NCBI GenBank assembly: GCA_022376925.1
Contig: JAIOJX010000001.1
Coordinates: forward strand, 36,240,170-36,304,169
Length of the DNA stretch: 64,000 bases
Origin: Tragulus kanchil
Lineage: Eukaryota > Chordata > Mammalia > Artiodactyla > Tragulidae
Direction: 5' to 3'
Shown piece after piece: positions 22,872 to 34,610 of this stretch. Each line of letters starts with the position of its first letter. The first letter of the stretch is position 1. The translations under genes and the position numbers were made by a program. Below the pieces are notes generated by a model. That model was not told where the DNA came from, searched no databases, and was given only the letters and a program-made list of their open reading frames with translations.

Positions 22872-25028
22872 CTGCGTGCACAGAGAGAGACAAAGAGAGA
22901 GGTACTTCTCATTTAGGTTATCAGAATTCAGTAATATTAGCAACGTGAAAAAATATGATCTGATCACAGAGACGAGTAAAAAAGGCCAATTAATGACTCT
23001 GAAGATCAGTTCCTACTTCTGGCAATGGGAGAAGGCAGGGTTTAGCCAGAGATCAACTAGCAAGTTGATATGTTGCTTACAACAGCACCAGAATCATCAG
23101 CACAAAGCACAACTGGATATTATCAGATCAAACAAAATCCAGCCACTTAAGCACAGGGAAAACTGAGAGCATCTGAGAAACTACTGCTCAGTGGAAATAG
23201 AAATGCAAGCTGACAGATATGTATGCTGGATCACTGGGGAAGCTACATTCACAGGGATACTGCCTACCTGTAGTTCAATCAGACAAAGGCGGTTCGTACC
23301 AAAGGGCCCTATCCCATAAGAAAGGCCGAGATGATCACAGTGGCAGAGGCAAAAGGAGATGAGAAGGTCTCTGGGGAGAACACTACTATTGGCCCACCAT
23401 TTGCTTTTTAAACTTTCCTCAGAGAATATGCAGCACATACTTTTGCTAAATATAGACCAAGAAACATGACGGACCTGAGTTGACAAAGTGCAGTTATATC
23501 ATTCTTACTGGTACTTAAGATCTTCAAAGGGTTTACTCTTTTGGAAGACAACCAGAACCCAAGGAAAAGGCCTCAGAGCACCCAGAGTAACTGTAAAAAG
23601 GTCCCTGTGCTGGAATTATGTTCACACTCTGGTATTCACCCAGAGCTTAGGTGGTGGTTGTTGATCAGCTGATAAGTCATGTCTCACTCTTTGCAATGCC
23701 ATGAACTGCAGCACACCAGGCTTCCCTGTCCTTTACTATCTCCTGGTGTTGGCTTAAACTCATGAATCAGTGATGCTATCTAACCATTTCATCCTCTGTC
23801 ATCCCCTTCTCCTCCTGCCTTCAATCTTTCCCATCATCAGGGCCTTTTCCAATGAGTTGTCTCTTCCCATCAGGTGGCCGAAGTATTGCAGCGTCAGCTT
23901 CAGCATCAGTCCTTCCAATGAATATTCAGGGTCTTTGGTTTTGGCCATCTCCCAGGTCAAGATTGGGACCTGCGTGCACAGAGAGAGACAAAGAGAGGTA
24001 CTTCTCATTTAGGTTATCAGAATTCAGTAATATTAGCAACGTGAAAAAATATGATCTGATCACAGAGACGAGTAAAAAAGGCCAATTAATGACTCTGAAG
24101 ATCAGTTCCTACTTCTGGCAATGGGAGAAGGCAGGGTTTAGCCAGAGATCAACTAGCAAGTTGATATGTTGCTTACAACAGCACCAGAATCATCAGCACA
24201 AAGCACAACTGGATATTATCAGATCAAACAAAATCCAGCCACTTAAGCACAGGGAAAACTGAGAGCATCTGAGAAACTACTGCTCAGTGGAAATAGAAAT
24301 GCAAGCTGACAGATATGTATGCTGGATCACTGGGGAAGCTACATTCACAGGGATACTGCCTACCTGTAGTTCAATCAGACAAAGGCGGTTCGTACCAAAG
24401 GGCCCTATCCCATAAGAAAGGCCGAGATGATCACAGTGGCAGAGGCAAAAGGAGATGAGAAGGTCTCTGGGGAGAACACTACTATTGGCCCACCATTTGC
24501 TTTTTAAACTTTCCTCAGAGAATATGCAGCACATACTTTTGCTAAATATAGACCAAGAAACATGACGGACCTGAGTTGACAAAGTGCAGTTATATCATTC
24601 TTACTGGTACTTAAGATCTTCAAAGGGTTTACTCTTTTGGAAGACAACCAGAACCCAAGGAAAAGGCCTCAGAGCACCCAGAGTAACTGTAAAAAGGTCC
24701 CTGTGCTGGAATTATGTTCACACTCTGGTATTCACCCAGAGCTTAGGTGGTGGTTGTTGATCAGCTGATAAGTCATGTCTCACTCTTTGCAATGCCATGA
24801 ACTGCAGCACACCAGGCTTCCCTGTCCTTTACTATCTCCTGGTGTTGGCTTAAACTCATGAATCAGTGATGCTATCTAACCATTTCATCCTCTGTCATCC
24901 CCTTCTCCTCCTGCCTTCAATCTTTCCCATCATCAGGGCCTTTTCCAATGAGTTGTCTCTTCCCATCAGGTGGCCGAAGTATTGCAGCGTCAGCTTCAGC
25001 ATCAGTCCTTCCAATGAATATTCAGGGT
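22860..25028 (+). repeat. Duplication H: 22860-23932 / 23958-25028
   Basis: Direct copies, offset 1,098 then 1,096 after a 2-bp difference in a GA run. The spacer is 25 bp. Covers CSTF2 intron 12 and the 3' end of an antisense BovB. Confidence 0.95.
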
Positions 25029-26935
25029 TGATCTCCTTTAGCACTGATTCCTTTGATCTACTTGCTGTCCAAGGGATTCTCAAGAGTCTTCTCCAGCACA
25101 ATTCAAAAGCATCAATTCCTCGGCATTCACACTTCAATGGTCCAACTCTCACATCCATACATAACTACTGGAGAAACCACAGCTCTGACTATACCATATA
25201 TGTCAGCATATATGACTATATATGTTGGCAAAGTGGTGTCTCTGCTTTTCAATACGCTGTCTAGGTTTGTCATAGCTTTTCTTCCAAGAAGCAAGCGTCT
25301 TTTAAATTTTGTGGCTGCAGTCCCCATCCACAGTGATTTTGGAGCCCAAGAAAATAGTCTGTCACTGTTTCCACTTTTTCCTTCTATTTGCCATGATGTG
25401 ATGGGACCAGATCCCATGATCTTTGCTTTTCGAATGTTGAGTTTTAAGCCAGCGTTTTCATTCTTCTCTTTCATCTTCATCAAGAGGCTCTTTAGTTCCT
25501 CTTTGCTTTCTGTCATTAGAGCAGTATCATTTGTGTATTTGAGGTTGTTGATATTTCTCCCAGCAATCTTGATTCCAGCTTGTAATTCATCTAGCTTAGC
25601 ATTTCACATGATGTACTCTGAATGTAAGTTAAATAAGCAGGGTGACAATATACAGCCGTGGCATACTCCTTTCCCAATTTTGAACCAGTCCTTCATTTCA
25701 CGTCCAGATCTAATTTGCTTCTTGTCCTGCATACAGGTTTCTCAGGAGACAGGTGAGGTGAGTCAGGTGGTCTGGTACTCACATCTCTTTAAGAGTTTTC
25801 CACAGTTTGTTGTGATCCACAATGTCAAAGGCTTTAGCACTGTCAGTGTTTTTTTGGAATTCCCTTGCATTTTCTATCTCCTGGTGTTGGCTTAAACTCA
25901 TGAATCATAGCCAATTCACCGTCCCCTTCTCCTCCTGCCTTCAATCTTTCCCATCATCAGGGCCTTTTCCAATGAGTTGTCTCTTCCCATCAGGTGGCCG
26001 AAGTATTGCAGCGTCAGCTTCAGCATCAGTCCTTCCAATGAATATTCAGGGTTGATCTCCTTTAGCACTGATTCCTTTGATCTACTTGCTGTCCAAGGGA
26101 TTCTCAAGAGTCTTCTCCAGCACAATTCAAAAGCATCAATTCCTCGGCATTCACACTTCAATGGTCCAACTCTCACATCCATACATAACTACTGGAGAAA
26201 CCACAGCTCTGACTATACCATATATGTCAGCATATATGACTATATATGTTGGCAAAGTGGTGTCTCTGCTTTTCAATACGCTGTCTAGGTTTGTCATAGC
26301 TTTTCTTCCAAGAAGCAAGCGTCTTTTAAATTTTGTGGCTGCAGTCCCCATCCACAGTGATTTTGGAGCCCAAGAAAATAGTCTGTCACTGTTTCCACTT
26401 TTTCCTTCTATTTGCCATGATGTGATGGGACCAGATCCCATGATCTTTGCTTTTCGAATGTTGAGTTTTAAGCCAGCGTTTTCATTCTTCTCTTTCATCT
26501 TCATCAAGAGGCTCTTTAGTTCCTCTTTGCTTTCTGTCATTAGAGCAGTATCATTTGTGTATTTGAGGTTGTTGATATTTCTCCCAGCAATCTTGATTCC
26601 AGCTTGTAATTCATCTAGCTTAGCATTTCACATGATGTACTCTGAATGTAAGTTAAATAAGCAGGGTGACAATATACAGCCGTGGCATACTCCTTTCCCA
26701 ATTTTGAACCAGTCCTTCATTTCACGTCCAGATCTAATTTGCTTCTTGTCCTGCATACAGGTTTCTCAGGAGACAGGTGAGGTGAGTCAGGTGGTCTGGT
26801 ACTCACATCTCTTTAAGAGTTTTCCACAGTTTGTTGTGATCCACAATGTCAAAGGCTTTAGCACTGTCAGTGTTTTTTTGGAATTCCCTTGCATTTTCTA
26901 TGATACCAGGGATGTTGGCAATTTGATCTCAAATT
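23650..26935 (-). mobile_element. BovB (RTE) LINE, 5'-truncated, fragmented by duplications
   Basis: The - strand encodes pieces of the BovB reverse transcriptase C-terminal part (for example GLKLNIRKAKIMGSGPITSW, VVMYGCESWT and RRLLRIPWTA) and runs to the SINE-like 3' end near 23660. Without the extra copies of duplications H and I the element is roughly 1.2 kb, with stops. The long + strand frames opposite it (25053-25895, 26077-26940) are antisense shadows. Confidence 0.85.
24898..26901 (+). repeat. Duplication I: 24898-25877 / 25922-26901
   Basis: Direct copies of 980 bp, offset 1,024, inside the BovB. It overlaps duplication H, so about 130 bp (23802-23932, 24898-25028, 25922-26052) occur three times. 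The spacer region 25875-25908 repeats 24834-24867. Confidence 0.95.
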
Positions 26936-28874
26936 GTTAACAAACATGTTACCTGCTTCTCCAGCAGATGAGAAGCAACAAAGCATAAAAGAAATGTGGA
27001 TAAACCATAAGAAGCATATATCATAACACCAACGTACAGAGTTAGGTGACAGCCTGACAGTGAAGGACACCAGAAACCAAAACAAGAAATAACTATGCTT
27101 TCTATCTATTATAGCATATACAATAATGAATGGGGACATTTAATAATGACCTTGAATAATAAAAAATTATCAAAATCATTTTTTGTATCTTGTTTAAGAA
27201 GAGAATATATTGCAGTTTATAAATTATTTTTCATTAAAATAGTTTAAAAACTTGGTTGAATAATTCCATCACCTGGAACATTCATTTGCATGCATTAACT
27301 CATTTCCCAAAGACACTAGAGGCATGAAGCATGAGAACAGTTTTGTACAGATTGCTAGTATATTATCACTTTATATTCTTTATCAGTACTGAATCCAGAG
27401 ACCAATCTAAACCTTAATGACCCATTATGGACCTGAAATATCTATGAAAATAACCTTTATGAAGCTTCAGTCAATAGTAATTTTAAGTACTATAATGTGT
27501 TCTAACCATTTAATAATGACCACTGAAAGTTTCTAGAAGAATCTGTTCTAGGCAGACAAGTAATAATACAGGTAACCTCACATCCATGTTTGCTAAAACA
27601 GTCCCATTTTATGCTTTTGCCTCACAGTAATTACTAATAGCACCCTCAAATGTGTCCCTGTGTGGACAATAAGTTATCTAATCTTTCTAGAAATAATAAG
27701 CCTTTTACCAACAAGTTTCCAACTAGGTGGACAGAAGTTAATTTTAAAATCTGACTTGAAATTATGAACTAAGGATATACCATTTTAAAAAATGCGAACC
27801 AGTCCTTCATTTCACGTCCAGATCTAATTTGCTTCTTGTCCTGCATACAGGTTTCTCAGGAGACAGGTGAGGTGAGTCAGGTGGTCTGGTACTCACATCT
27901 CTTTAAGAGTTTTCCACAGTTTGTTGTGATCCACAATGTCAAAGGCTTTAGCACTGTCAGTGTTTTTTTGGAATTCCCTTGCATTTTCTATGATACCAGG
28001 GATGTTGGCAATTTGATCTCAAATTGTTAACAAACATGTTACCTGCTTCTCCAGCAGATGAGAAGCAACAAAGCATAAAAGAAATGTGGATAAACCATAA
28101 GAAGCATATATCATAACACCAACGTACAGAGTTAGGTGACAGCCTGACAGTGAAGGACACCAGAAACCAAAACAAGAAATAACTATGCTTTCTATCTATT
28201 ATAGCATATACAATAATGAATGGGGACATTTAATAATGACCTTGAATAATAAAAAATTATCAAAATCATTTTTTGTATCTTGTTTAAGAAGAGAATATAT
28301 TGCAGTTTATAAATTATTTTTCATTAAAATAGTTTAAAAACTTGGTTGAATAATTCCATCACCTGGAACATTCATTTGCATGCATTAACTCATTTCCCAA
28401 AGACACTAGAGGCATGAAGCATGAGAACAGTTTTGTACAGATTGCTAGTATATTATCACTTTATATTCTTTATCAGTACTGAATCCAGAGACCAATCTAA
28501 ACCTTAATGACCCATTATGGACCTGAAATATCTATGAAAATAACCTTTATGAAGCTTCAGTCAATAGTAATTTTAAGTACTATAATGTGTTCTAACCATT
28601 TAATAATGACCACTGAAAGTTTCTAGAAGAATCTGTTCTAGGCAGACAAGTAATAATACAGGTAACCTCACATCCATGTTTGCTAAAACAGTCCCATTTT
28701 ATGCTTTTGCCTCACAGTAATTACTAATAGCACCCTCAAATGTGTCCCTGTGTGGACAATAAGTTATCTAATCTTTCTAGAAATAATAAGCCTTTTACCA
28801 ACAAGTTTCCAACTAGGTGGACAGAAGTTAATTTTAAAATCTGACTTGAAATTATGAACTAAGGATATACCATT
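26706..28874 (+). repeat. Duplication J: 26706-27784 / 27796-28874
   Basis: Direct copies of 1,079 bp, offset 1,090, 11-bp spacer. Covers the 5' end of the BovB fragment and intron sequence. Confidence 0.95.
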
Positions 28875-29150
28875 AGGTTAAAAAACAAGATGCAGAATAG
28901 TGAAAGGAGGAAAAATAAGAATACATGTATATTCCTATTTGTAAAAATAAGACTATGTATTCTTATTTGCTAGAATGATACATTATAATAAAAGTGATTA
29001 TAGGAGATGGGGGTCACAGAGAGACAGGTACAAGGAGGAAGGGATGTTCTTACTGTCTATCTTTTATAGACAAGTGAATGTGTTTTATATATTTGTTTAT
29101 AACTAAACATATTGAACAAGTTTTTTAAAGTTTGAAGATAAAATTTTTAT
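26940..29150. other. CSTF2 intron 11, unannotated AT-rich part
   Basis: Apart from duplication J, no exon, repeat or structure that I recognise in this AT-rich sequence. Confidence 0.5.
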
Positions 29151-29159
29151 ATTCTCTAT

Positions 29160-29315
29160 CTCAGACAGACCTAGGTCTGATCTCTGGGGTGGGAAGATCC
29201 CCTGGAGAAGGGAAAGACTATCCACTTCAGTATTCTTGCCTGGAGAATGCCATGGTTTGTCTATGTGTTGCAAAGAGTCAAACACGACTGAGAGACTTCA
29301 CTTTCACCTTGGATC
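29160..29315 (+). mobile_element. Bov-tA SINE fragment
   Basis: Sense, from CTAGGTCTGATCTCTGGGGTG to AACACGACTGAGAGACTTCA. Truncated at the head. Confidence 0.7.
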
Positions 29316-29509
29316 TAATCGGCTGTATAGAATATACTAATGAAAACTATGATAAACATAACATTACAGAGTAACAAGTTCGAGTACTAGCAGATAAAGG
29401 GCCAAGAAATTATCCACAAACAGTCTTCCACCATTATTTTTGATATCCTTCTCCAAAGACTTATTGATAGACTTATAAAAGGACATCATGTAGTTATTTC
29501 TTATTTATC

Positions 29510-29640
29510 TCTCCACTAGAATGCAAGCTCTACAGGAGCAGGACTTAATTCTGCTTGCACTGTTATACCCTCACTACCTATAGCTCTGTCTCATACACAG
29601 TAAGTGTTCAACAACTATTTGTTGAATTACTGAATGAAAG
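29510..29640 (+). mobile_element. L2-like 3' end
   Basis: ATGCAAGCTCTACAGGAGCAGG then ACAGTAAGTGTTCAACAACTATTTGTTGAAT is the typical L2 3' end. Its second half recurs at 30672. Confidence 0.5.
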
Positions 29641-29849
29641 CATAAAAATCCATTTTTTACTATGAGGCTCACTGACCACAGAGGGCACAATAAAAATCAA
29701 AGCTCTAAAACACTTAAAAAAAAAACCTTGAAAAACAATAAAAAAGTTTTTTTCTACACATACCAGAATGCAATATATTCACATTTCATATTAAAGAGAA
29801 GTAATAGACACACATATATACAATGTACAATGTGCAGATAACAAGAGAG

Positions 29850-29985
29850 AGTAGTATAGTAGGAAAAAACAGTAGGCTCTATTCCTCGCTCTGCCACTTT
29901 TTGGTTGTGTGACTTTGGATAAGTCACCTTAATTCTCAGTTTCCAAACCTATAAAATGAGAGAATTGGATGACTGATATGTTCCA
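29850..29985 (+). mobile_element. MIR fragment
   Basis: GTAGTATAGTAGG start and TCTGCCACTTTTTGGTTGTGTGACTTTGG core. Copy at 30940-31075. Confidence 0.6.
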
Positions 29986-30466
29986 ATACAGTTGACAATA
30001 CAATTCTCTCTCATACTCATACACACACACACACTCACACATGAGAGGGAGTAAGGCATAGAAGCATATGGGAGAGGAAAGAGAAATACAAATACATAGG
30101 AGGAAGTCACACTGAAGAAATATGAAGGTGGAGGGTCTAGAGGGAAATGAAAGTGTCAGCAGAAAGAAAACAAAACAAAATAAGCAAACAAAACACACAA
30201 AGACACATACATACCACCTTAAGGGTAAAAAGGATGGAGATGACAACACACAGACAATCATAGTCCACCATTACACATGGCTGGAGAGAGCCAAATAAAA
30301 AGGAGAGAGAAGAATTCAGTTTTACAGTTTTTAAGGTGAGCATTAGCAAATTGCCTTTCATACTTCACTATTCACTTTAGGCTACTGATGAAAGTAAATG
30401 AAAACAGGTTTATGCAAACCTAAAATTAGCTAAATGACCACTAATAGCTCTCCATATACTTCAACG

Positions 30467-30605
30467 CAGTGGTTCTTAGGGCTATACACTGGAATCATTT
30501 GGGTGAGGCTTTGCAAATTATCCATGACCAGATTCTACTGATGAGCACTCTGTCCCTTAAAATCAGGGGCTCTGGTCTGAATGGAATTTGAAATTATGGG
30601 ACAAG
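30467..30605 (+). mobile_element. hAT-type (MER20-like) fragment
   Basis: CAGTGGTTCTTAGGGC start, CACTGGAATCATTTGG and AAAATCAGGGGCTCTGGTCTG resemble the MER20 group. Copy at 31557-31695. Family call tentative. Confidence 0.4.
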
Positions 30606-31892
30606 GTTACACTTACGGACTATAATTCTTGTAGTTGGGAAAACCGTCCCTCTAAGGAACAGAGAAACATAAGCTCTGTCTCATACACAGTAAGTGTTCA
30701 ACAACTATTTGTTGAATTACTGAATGAAAGCATAAAAATCCATTTTTTACTATGAGGCTCACTGACCACAGAGGGCACAATAAAAATCAAAGCTCTAAAA
30801 CACTTAAAAAAAAAACCTTGAAAAACAATAAAAAAGTTTTTTTCTACACATACCAGAATGCAATATATTCACATTTCATATTAAAGAGAAGTAATAGACA
30901 CACATATATACAATGTACAATGTGCAGATAACAAGAGAGAGTAGTATAGTAGGAAAAAACAGTAGGCTCTATTCCTCGCTCTGCCACTTTTTGGTTGTGT
31001 GACTTTGGATAAGTCACCTTAATTCTCAGTTTCCAAACCTATAAAATGAGAGAATTGGATGACTGATATGTTCCAATACAGTTGACAATACAATTCTCTC
31101 TCATACTCATACACACACACACACTCACACATGAGAGGGAGTAAGGCATAGAAGCATATGGGAGAGGAAAGAGAAATACAAATACATAGGAGGAAGTCAC
31201 ACTGAAGAAATATGAAGGTGGAGGGTCTAGAGGGAAATGAAAGTGTCAGCAGAAAGAAAACAAAACAAAATAAGCAAACAAAACACACAAAGACACATAC
31301 ATACCACCTTAAGGGTAAAAAGGATGGAGATGACAACACACAGACAATCATAGTCCACCATTACACATGGCTGGAGAGAGCCAAATAAAAAGGAGAGAGA
31401 AGAATTCAGTTTTACAGTTTTTAAGGTGAGCATTAGCAAATTGCCTTTCATACTTCACTATTCACTTTAGGCTACTGATGAAAGTAAATGAAAACAGGTT
31501 TATGCAAACCTAAAATTAGCTAAATGACCACTAATAGCTCTCCATATACTTCAACGCAGTGGTTCTTAGGGCTATACACTGGAATCATTTGGGTGAGGCT
31601 TTGCAAATTATCCATGACCAGATTCTACTGATGAGCACTCTGTCCCTTAAAATCAGGGGCTCTGGTCTGAATGGAATTTGAAATTATGGGACAAGGTTAC
31701 ACTTACGGACTATAATTCTTGTAGTTGGGAAAACCGTCCCTCTAAGGAACAGAGAAACAAAAGGAAGGGAGATCCTAATCTTCCCCAACAAGCTGAGAAA
31801 CAACCCAAATCAGAAAGCAGTAATAACCGACCTCAGTAATCAATTCCTGAATAGATCAAGATTTCACATAGAAATAACAGTATTACATATAC

Positions 31893-32125
31893 CTGTCTGG
31901 ATCCCTGGGGGCAAACTGCCCCCATGCTAATTGGACTGGGACCTTGCATTCCAGTAGGCATAGGGCCTCTAGGGCCTGGAACTGGGCCTCTTATATCCAT
32001 ACTTCTGGTGTCCATCCCTCTGACTTCCATTGCACGGGCCTCCATTGCACGGGCATCTAATCCTCTCGCCTCCATGGCTCGTGCCTCCATTCCTCGTGTA
32101 TCTATGCCTCGGGGATCTCTTCCAC
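31893..32125 (-). CDS. CSTF2: CSTF2 exon 11, MEARA-type repeats (intact copy)
   Basis: Starts after TTATAG with GRDPRG, then eight pentapeptides in a row (IDTRG, MEARA, MEARG, LDARA, MEARA, MEVRG, MDTRS, MDIRG), then GPVPGPRGPMPTGMQGPSP and QGSRQ before GTATAT. 233 nt, phases fit exons 10 and 12. Known: the human protein has about a dozen such units, thought to form a long helix. This is the in-frame copy; the other (33026-33257) lacks one base. Confidence 0.9.
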
Positions 32126-32401
32126 CTATAAAAAAAAAGTTGCAAGAAAACCATTTGGTAGTTACCCACGTTTACTGCAAGAAGAACCAATAATCAAAGA
32201 AAGACAGAAATCTATTTCTCCAGTCACATCTCCCCCAACTACATGAAACTGCTTTTTCCTTCTTAGTTTCTGAGATAGACTTGAAAAATGCTTGCCAACT
32301 CTACTGCCCCAGCATTCTGTATCCCAGATTGAAGCCTAAGACAGCGCATTCATCATGAGCCCACGACCACCAGTCAGCTTTGTGACATGGTTTCCCCTCA
32401 C

Positions 32402-32577
32402 CTCTGCCATCCAAGGGTGGACCCCTCTGATCTATCATGGGTCCTCTTGGCTCTGCCATTAGAGGTCTGGGCTCAGTTAATGGCCCTCCCCTCATCTCAT
32501 GTGGGGGTGGGCCACGGCTGTCATGGCCAGGGACATGGTGCATGGGCGGACCCTGATGAGGTGGTCCCAGGTAACCT
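32402..32577 (-). CDS. CSTF2: CSTF2 exon 10 (copy B)
   Basis: Second copy of the 176-nt exon, with identical reading and splice sites, in the duplication 31731-32839 / 32864-33971. A real double exon would break the frame (176 = 58 codons + 2). Confidence 0.86.
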
Positions 32578-33025
32578 CTAGAGATGGAGAAAAAAATGTT
32601 ATATTTTAAAAGAGAATAAAACAACATGAAAAGTGTCAACCAGAAGATCAGTAAGTAAAAATTAGATAAAGAACTGATACAAACATCAGTCTACAAATTC
32701 TGAGAGAGTAACACAAAACAGGTCAAAGAAAAAGCTATAGGGATGTAAACCCATGTATTCCAGAATTTCATATTTGGCCAGTGCAGTCAAATTAAGGAGT
32801 AATTAATGCATATCCATTATATATAATGAATCCATAGTAGGAACAACCCAAATTCTTGTGGGGAAACCGTCCCTCTAAGGAACAGAGAAACAAAAGGAAG
32901 GGAGATCCTAATCTTCCCCAACAAGCTGAGAAACAACCCAAATCAGAAAGCAGTAATAACCGACCTCAGTAATCAATTCCTGAATAGATCAAGATTTCAC
33001 ATAGAAATAACAGTATTACATATAC

Positions 33026-33257
33026 CTGTCTGGATCCCTGGGGGCAAACTGCCCCCATGCTAATGGACTGGGACCTTGCATTCCAGTAGGCATAGGGCCT
33101 CTAGGGCCTGGAACTGGGCCTCTTATATCCATACTTCTGGTGTCCATCCCTCTGACTTCCATTGCACGGGCCTCCATTGCACGGGCATCTAATCCTCTCG
33201 CCTCCATGGCTCGTGCCTCCATTCCTCGTGTATCTATGCCTCGGGGATCTCTTCCAC
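33026..33257 (-). pseudogene. CSTF2: CSTF2 exon 11, frameshifted second copy
   Basis: Repeat of exon 11 at an offset of about 1,132 bp, but 232 nt long. Where the intact copy has CTAATTGG (31926-31933) this one has CTAATGG (from about 33060). The frame therefore changes after MQGPSP and the exon no longer ends in QGSRQ. It is most likely a sequencing or assembly error at a contig end rather than an inherited lesion. Confidence 0.75.
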
Positions 33258-33533
33258 CTATAAAAAAAAAGTTGCAAGAAAACCATTTGGTAGTTACCCA
33301 CGTTTACTGCAAGAAGAACCAATAATCAAAGAAAGACAGAAATCTATTTCTCCAGTCACATCTCCCCCAACTACATGAAACTGCTTTTTCCTTCTTAGTT
33401 TCTGAGATAGACTTGAAAAATGCTTGCCAACTCTACTGCCCCAGCATTCTGTATCCCAGATTGAAGCCTAAGACAGCGCATTCATCATGAGCCCACGACC
33501 ACCAGTCAGCTTTGTGACATGGTTTCCCCTCAC

Positions 33534-33709
33534 CTCTGCCATCCAAGGGTGGACCCCTCTGATCTATCATGGGTCCTCTTGGCTCTGCCATTAGAGGTCT
33601 GGGCTCAGTTAATGGCCCTCCCCTCATCTCATGTGGGGGTGGGCCACGGCTGTCATGGCCAGGGACATGGTGCATGGGCGGACCCTGATGAGGTGGTCCC
33701 AGGTAACCT
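33534..33709 (-). CDS. CSTF2: CSTF2 exon 10 (copy A)
   Basis: Starts after CTCTAG, completing Arg, with GYLGPPHQGPPMHHVPGHD, and ends QRGPPLDGRG inside Gly before GTGAGG. 176 nt, part of the Pro/Gly/Arg-rich region. The second copy is at 32402-32577, offset 1,132 bp. Confidence 0.88.
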
Positions 33710-33971
33710 CTAGAGATGGAGAAAAAAATGTTATATTTTAAAAGAGAATAAAACAACATGAAAAGTGTCAACCAGAAGATCAGTAAGTAAAAATTAGATA
33801 AAGAACTGATACAAACATCAGTCTACAAATTCTGAGAGAGTAACACAAAACAGGTCAAAGAAAAAGCTATAGGGATGTAAACCCATGTATTCCAGAATTT
33901 CATATTTGGCCAGTGCAGTCAAATTAAGGAGTAATTAATGCATATCCATTATATATAATGAATCCATAGTA

Positions 33972-34225
33972 TGGTGCTTAAGAACATGGGTTATTGCATG
34001 GGTTCAAATACAGGCTTCATCACTTATCAGCTGCATGATCTTGGGCACATTTGCTTAACTTGTCTATGTCCTGGTTCATTCATCTGTAACATGGGACTGA
34101 TACAAGTATCAATCTCACAGGGCTATTGTGTAGATTTAATGAAATAATCTCAATAAAGTACTCAAAGCAGATTCAGTGGCATAATCCCGGGTAATATCCA
34201 TTATTATTATTACTGCTATTAGGAG
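33972..34225 (+). mobile_element. MIR
   Basis: Nearly full MIR: GTGCTTAAGAACATGGG, TCAGCTGCATGATCTTGGGCA, CATCTGTAACATGGGACTGAT, CAATAAAGTACTCAAAGC. Copy at 35076-35329. Confidence 0.75.
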
Positions 34226-34468
34226 TAGTTTTTCCCAGTCCAATATGTGTGCTAGAATTTCTAATTCCTGAGGATGAAGTAGCAATGGTTAGTTCAAAAT
34301 GACATACTCAACTGCAAAATTCTGCCCAGGAAATGCTTTGTTTACAACAGCGGCCATGAATATTTATTTGTCTTTTGAAATAGGCACAAACAGTATGAGA
34401 AGACTTTGTTCTCCAAGCAAGGGAAAATTCTAATTCCTTCAGTCTTTTCCTTCTGTGTCAGGGCTTAC

Positions 34469-34610
34469 CTAGGCTCTACCTCTCCAGTTACAGAAAGTAA
34501 AGTGCCTCCACGTGGGTCATTTGGAGCATCTCCCAACAGACCTCGAGGTGTTGGGACGTTGGCAGGCAAGGGCCCACGCTGCATAGCTGCTCTGGGGTCT
34601 TGCATTGGCA
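34469..34610 (-). CDS. CSTF2: CSTF2 exon 9 (copy B)
   Basis: Repeat of the 142-nt exon at 35573-35714 inside the tandem unit 33888-36102. Same acceptor (CTGTCAG) and donor (GTAAGC). Probably the same genomic exon assembled twice. Confidence 0.86.

Larger units (their letters stand above)
29582..31759 (+). repeat. Duplication K: 29582-30669 / 30672-31759
   Basis: Direct copies of 1,088 bp, offset 1,090, 2-bp spacer, in CSTF2 intron 11. Contains MIR and hAT-type remnants and a CA repeat. Confidence 0.95.
31731..33971 (+). repeat. Duplication L: 31731-32839 / 32864-33971
   Basis: Direct copies of about 1.11 kb, offset 1,133 then 1,132 after the one-base loss in exon 11. The 24-bp spacer ends with a degraded version of the sequence preceding copy 1 (AATTCTTGT then G run). 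Contains CSTF2 exons 10 and 11. Confidence 0.95.

Noticed and set aside
22702..24262. Open frames of 136-154 codons on the + strand opposite CSTF2 exon 12
   Set aside because: They are the complement of the Pro/Gly-rich exon and its intron; the frame follows from the GC-rich exon, not from a separate gene.
25053..26940. Two long + strand open frames (280 and 287 codons)
   Set aside because: They lie antisense to BovB reverse-transcriptase sequence, are copies of each other through duplication I, and show no gene-like features.
30020..30045. CA-rich tract as a regulatory array or CRISPR-like repeat
   Set aside because: Simple dinucleotide microsatellite. No spaced direct repeats of CRISPR type occur, and the DNA is mammalian.
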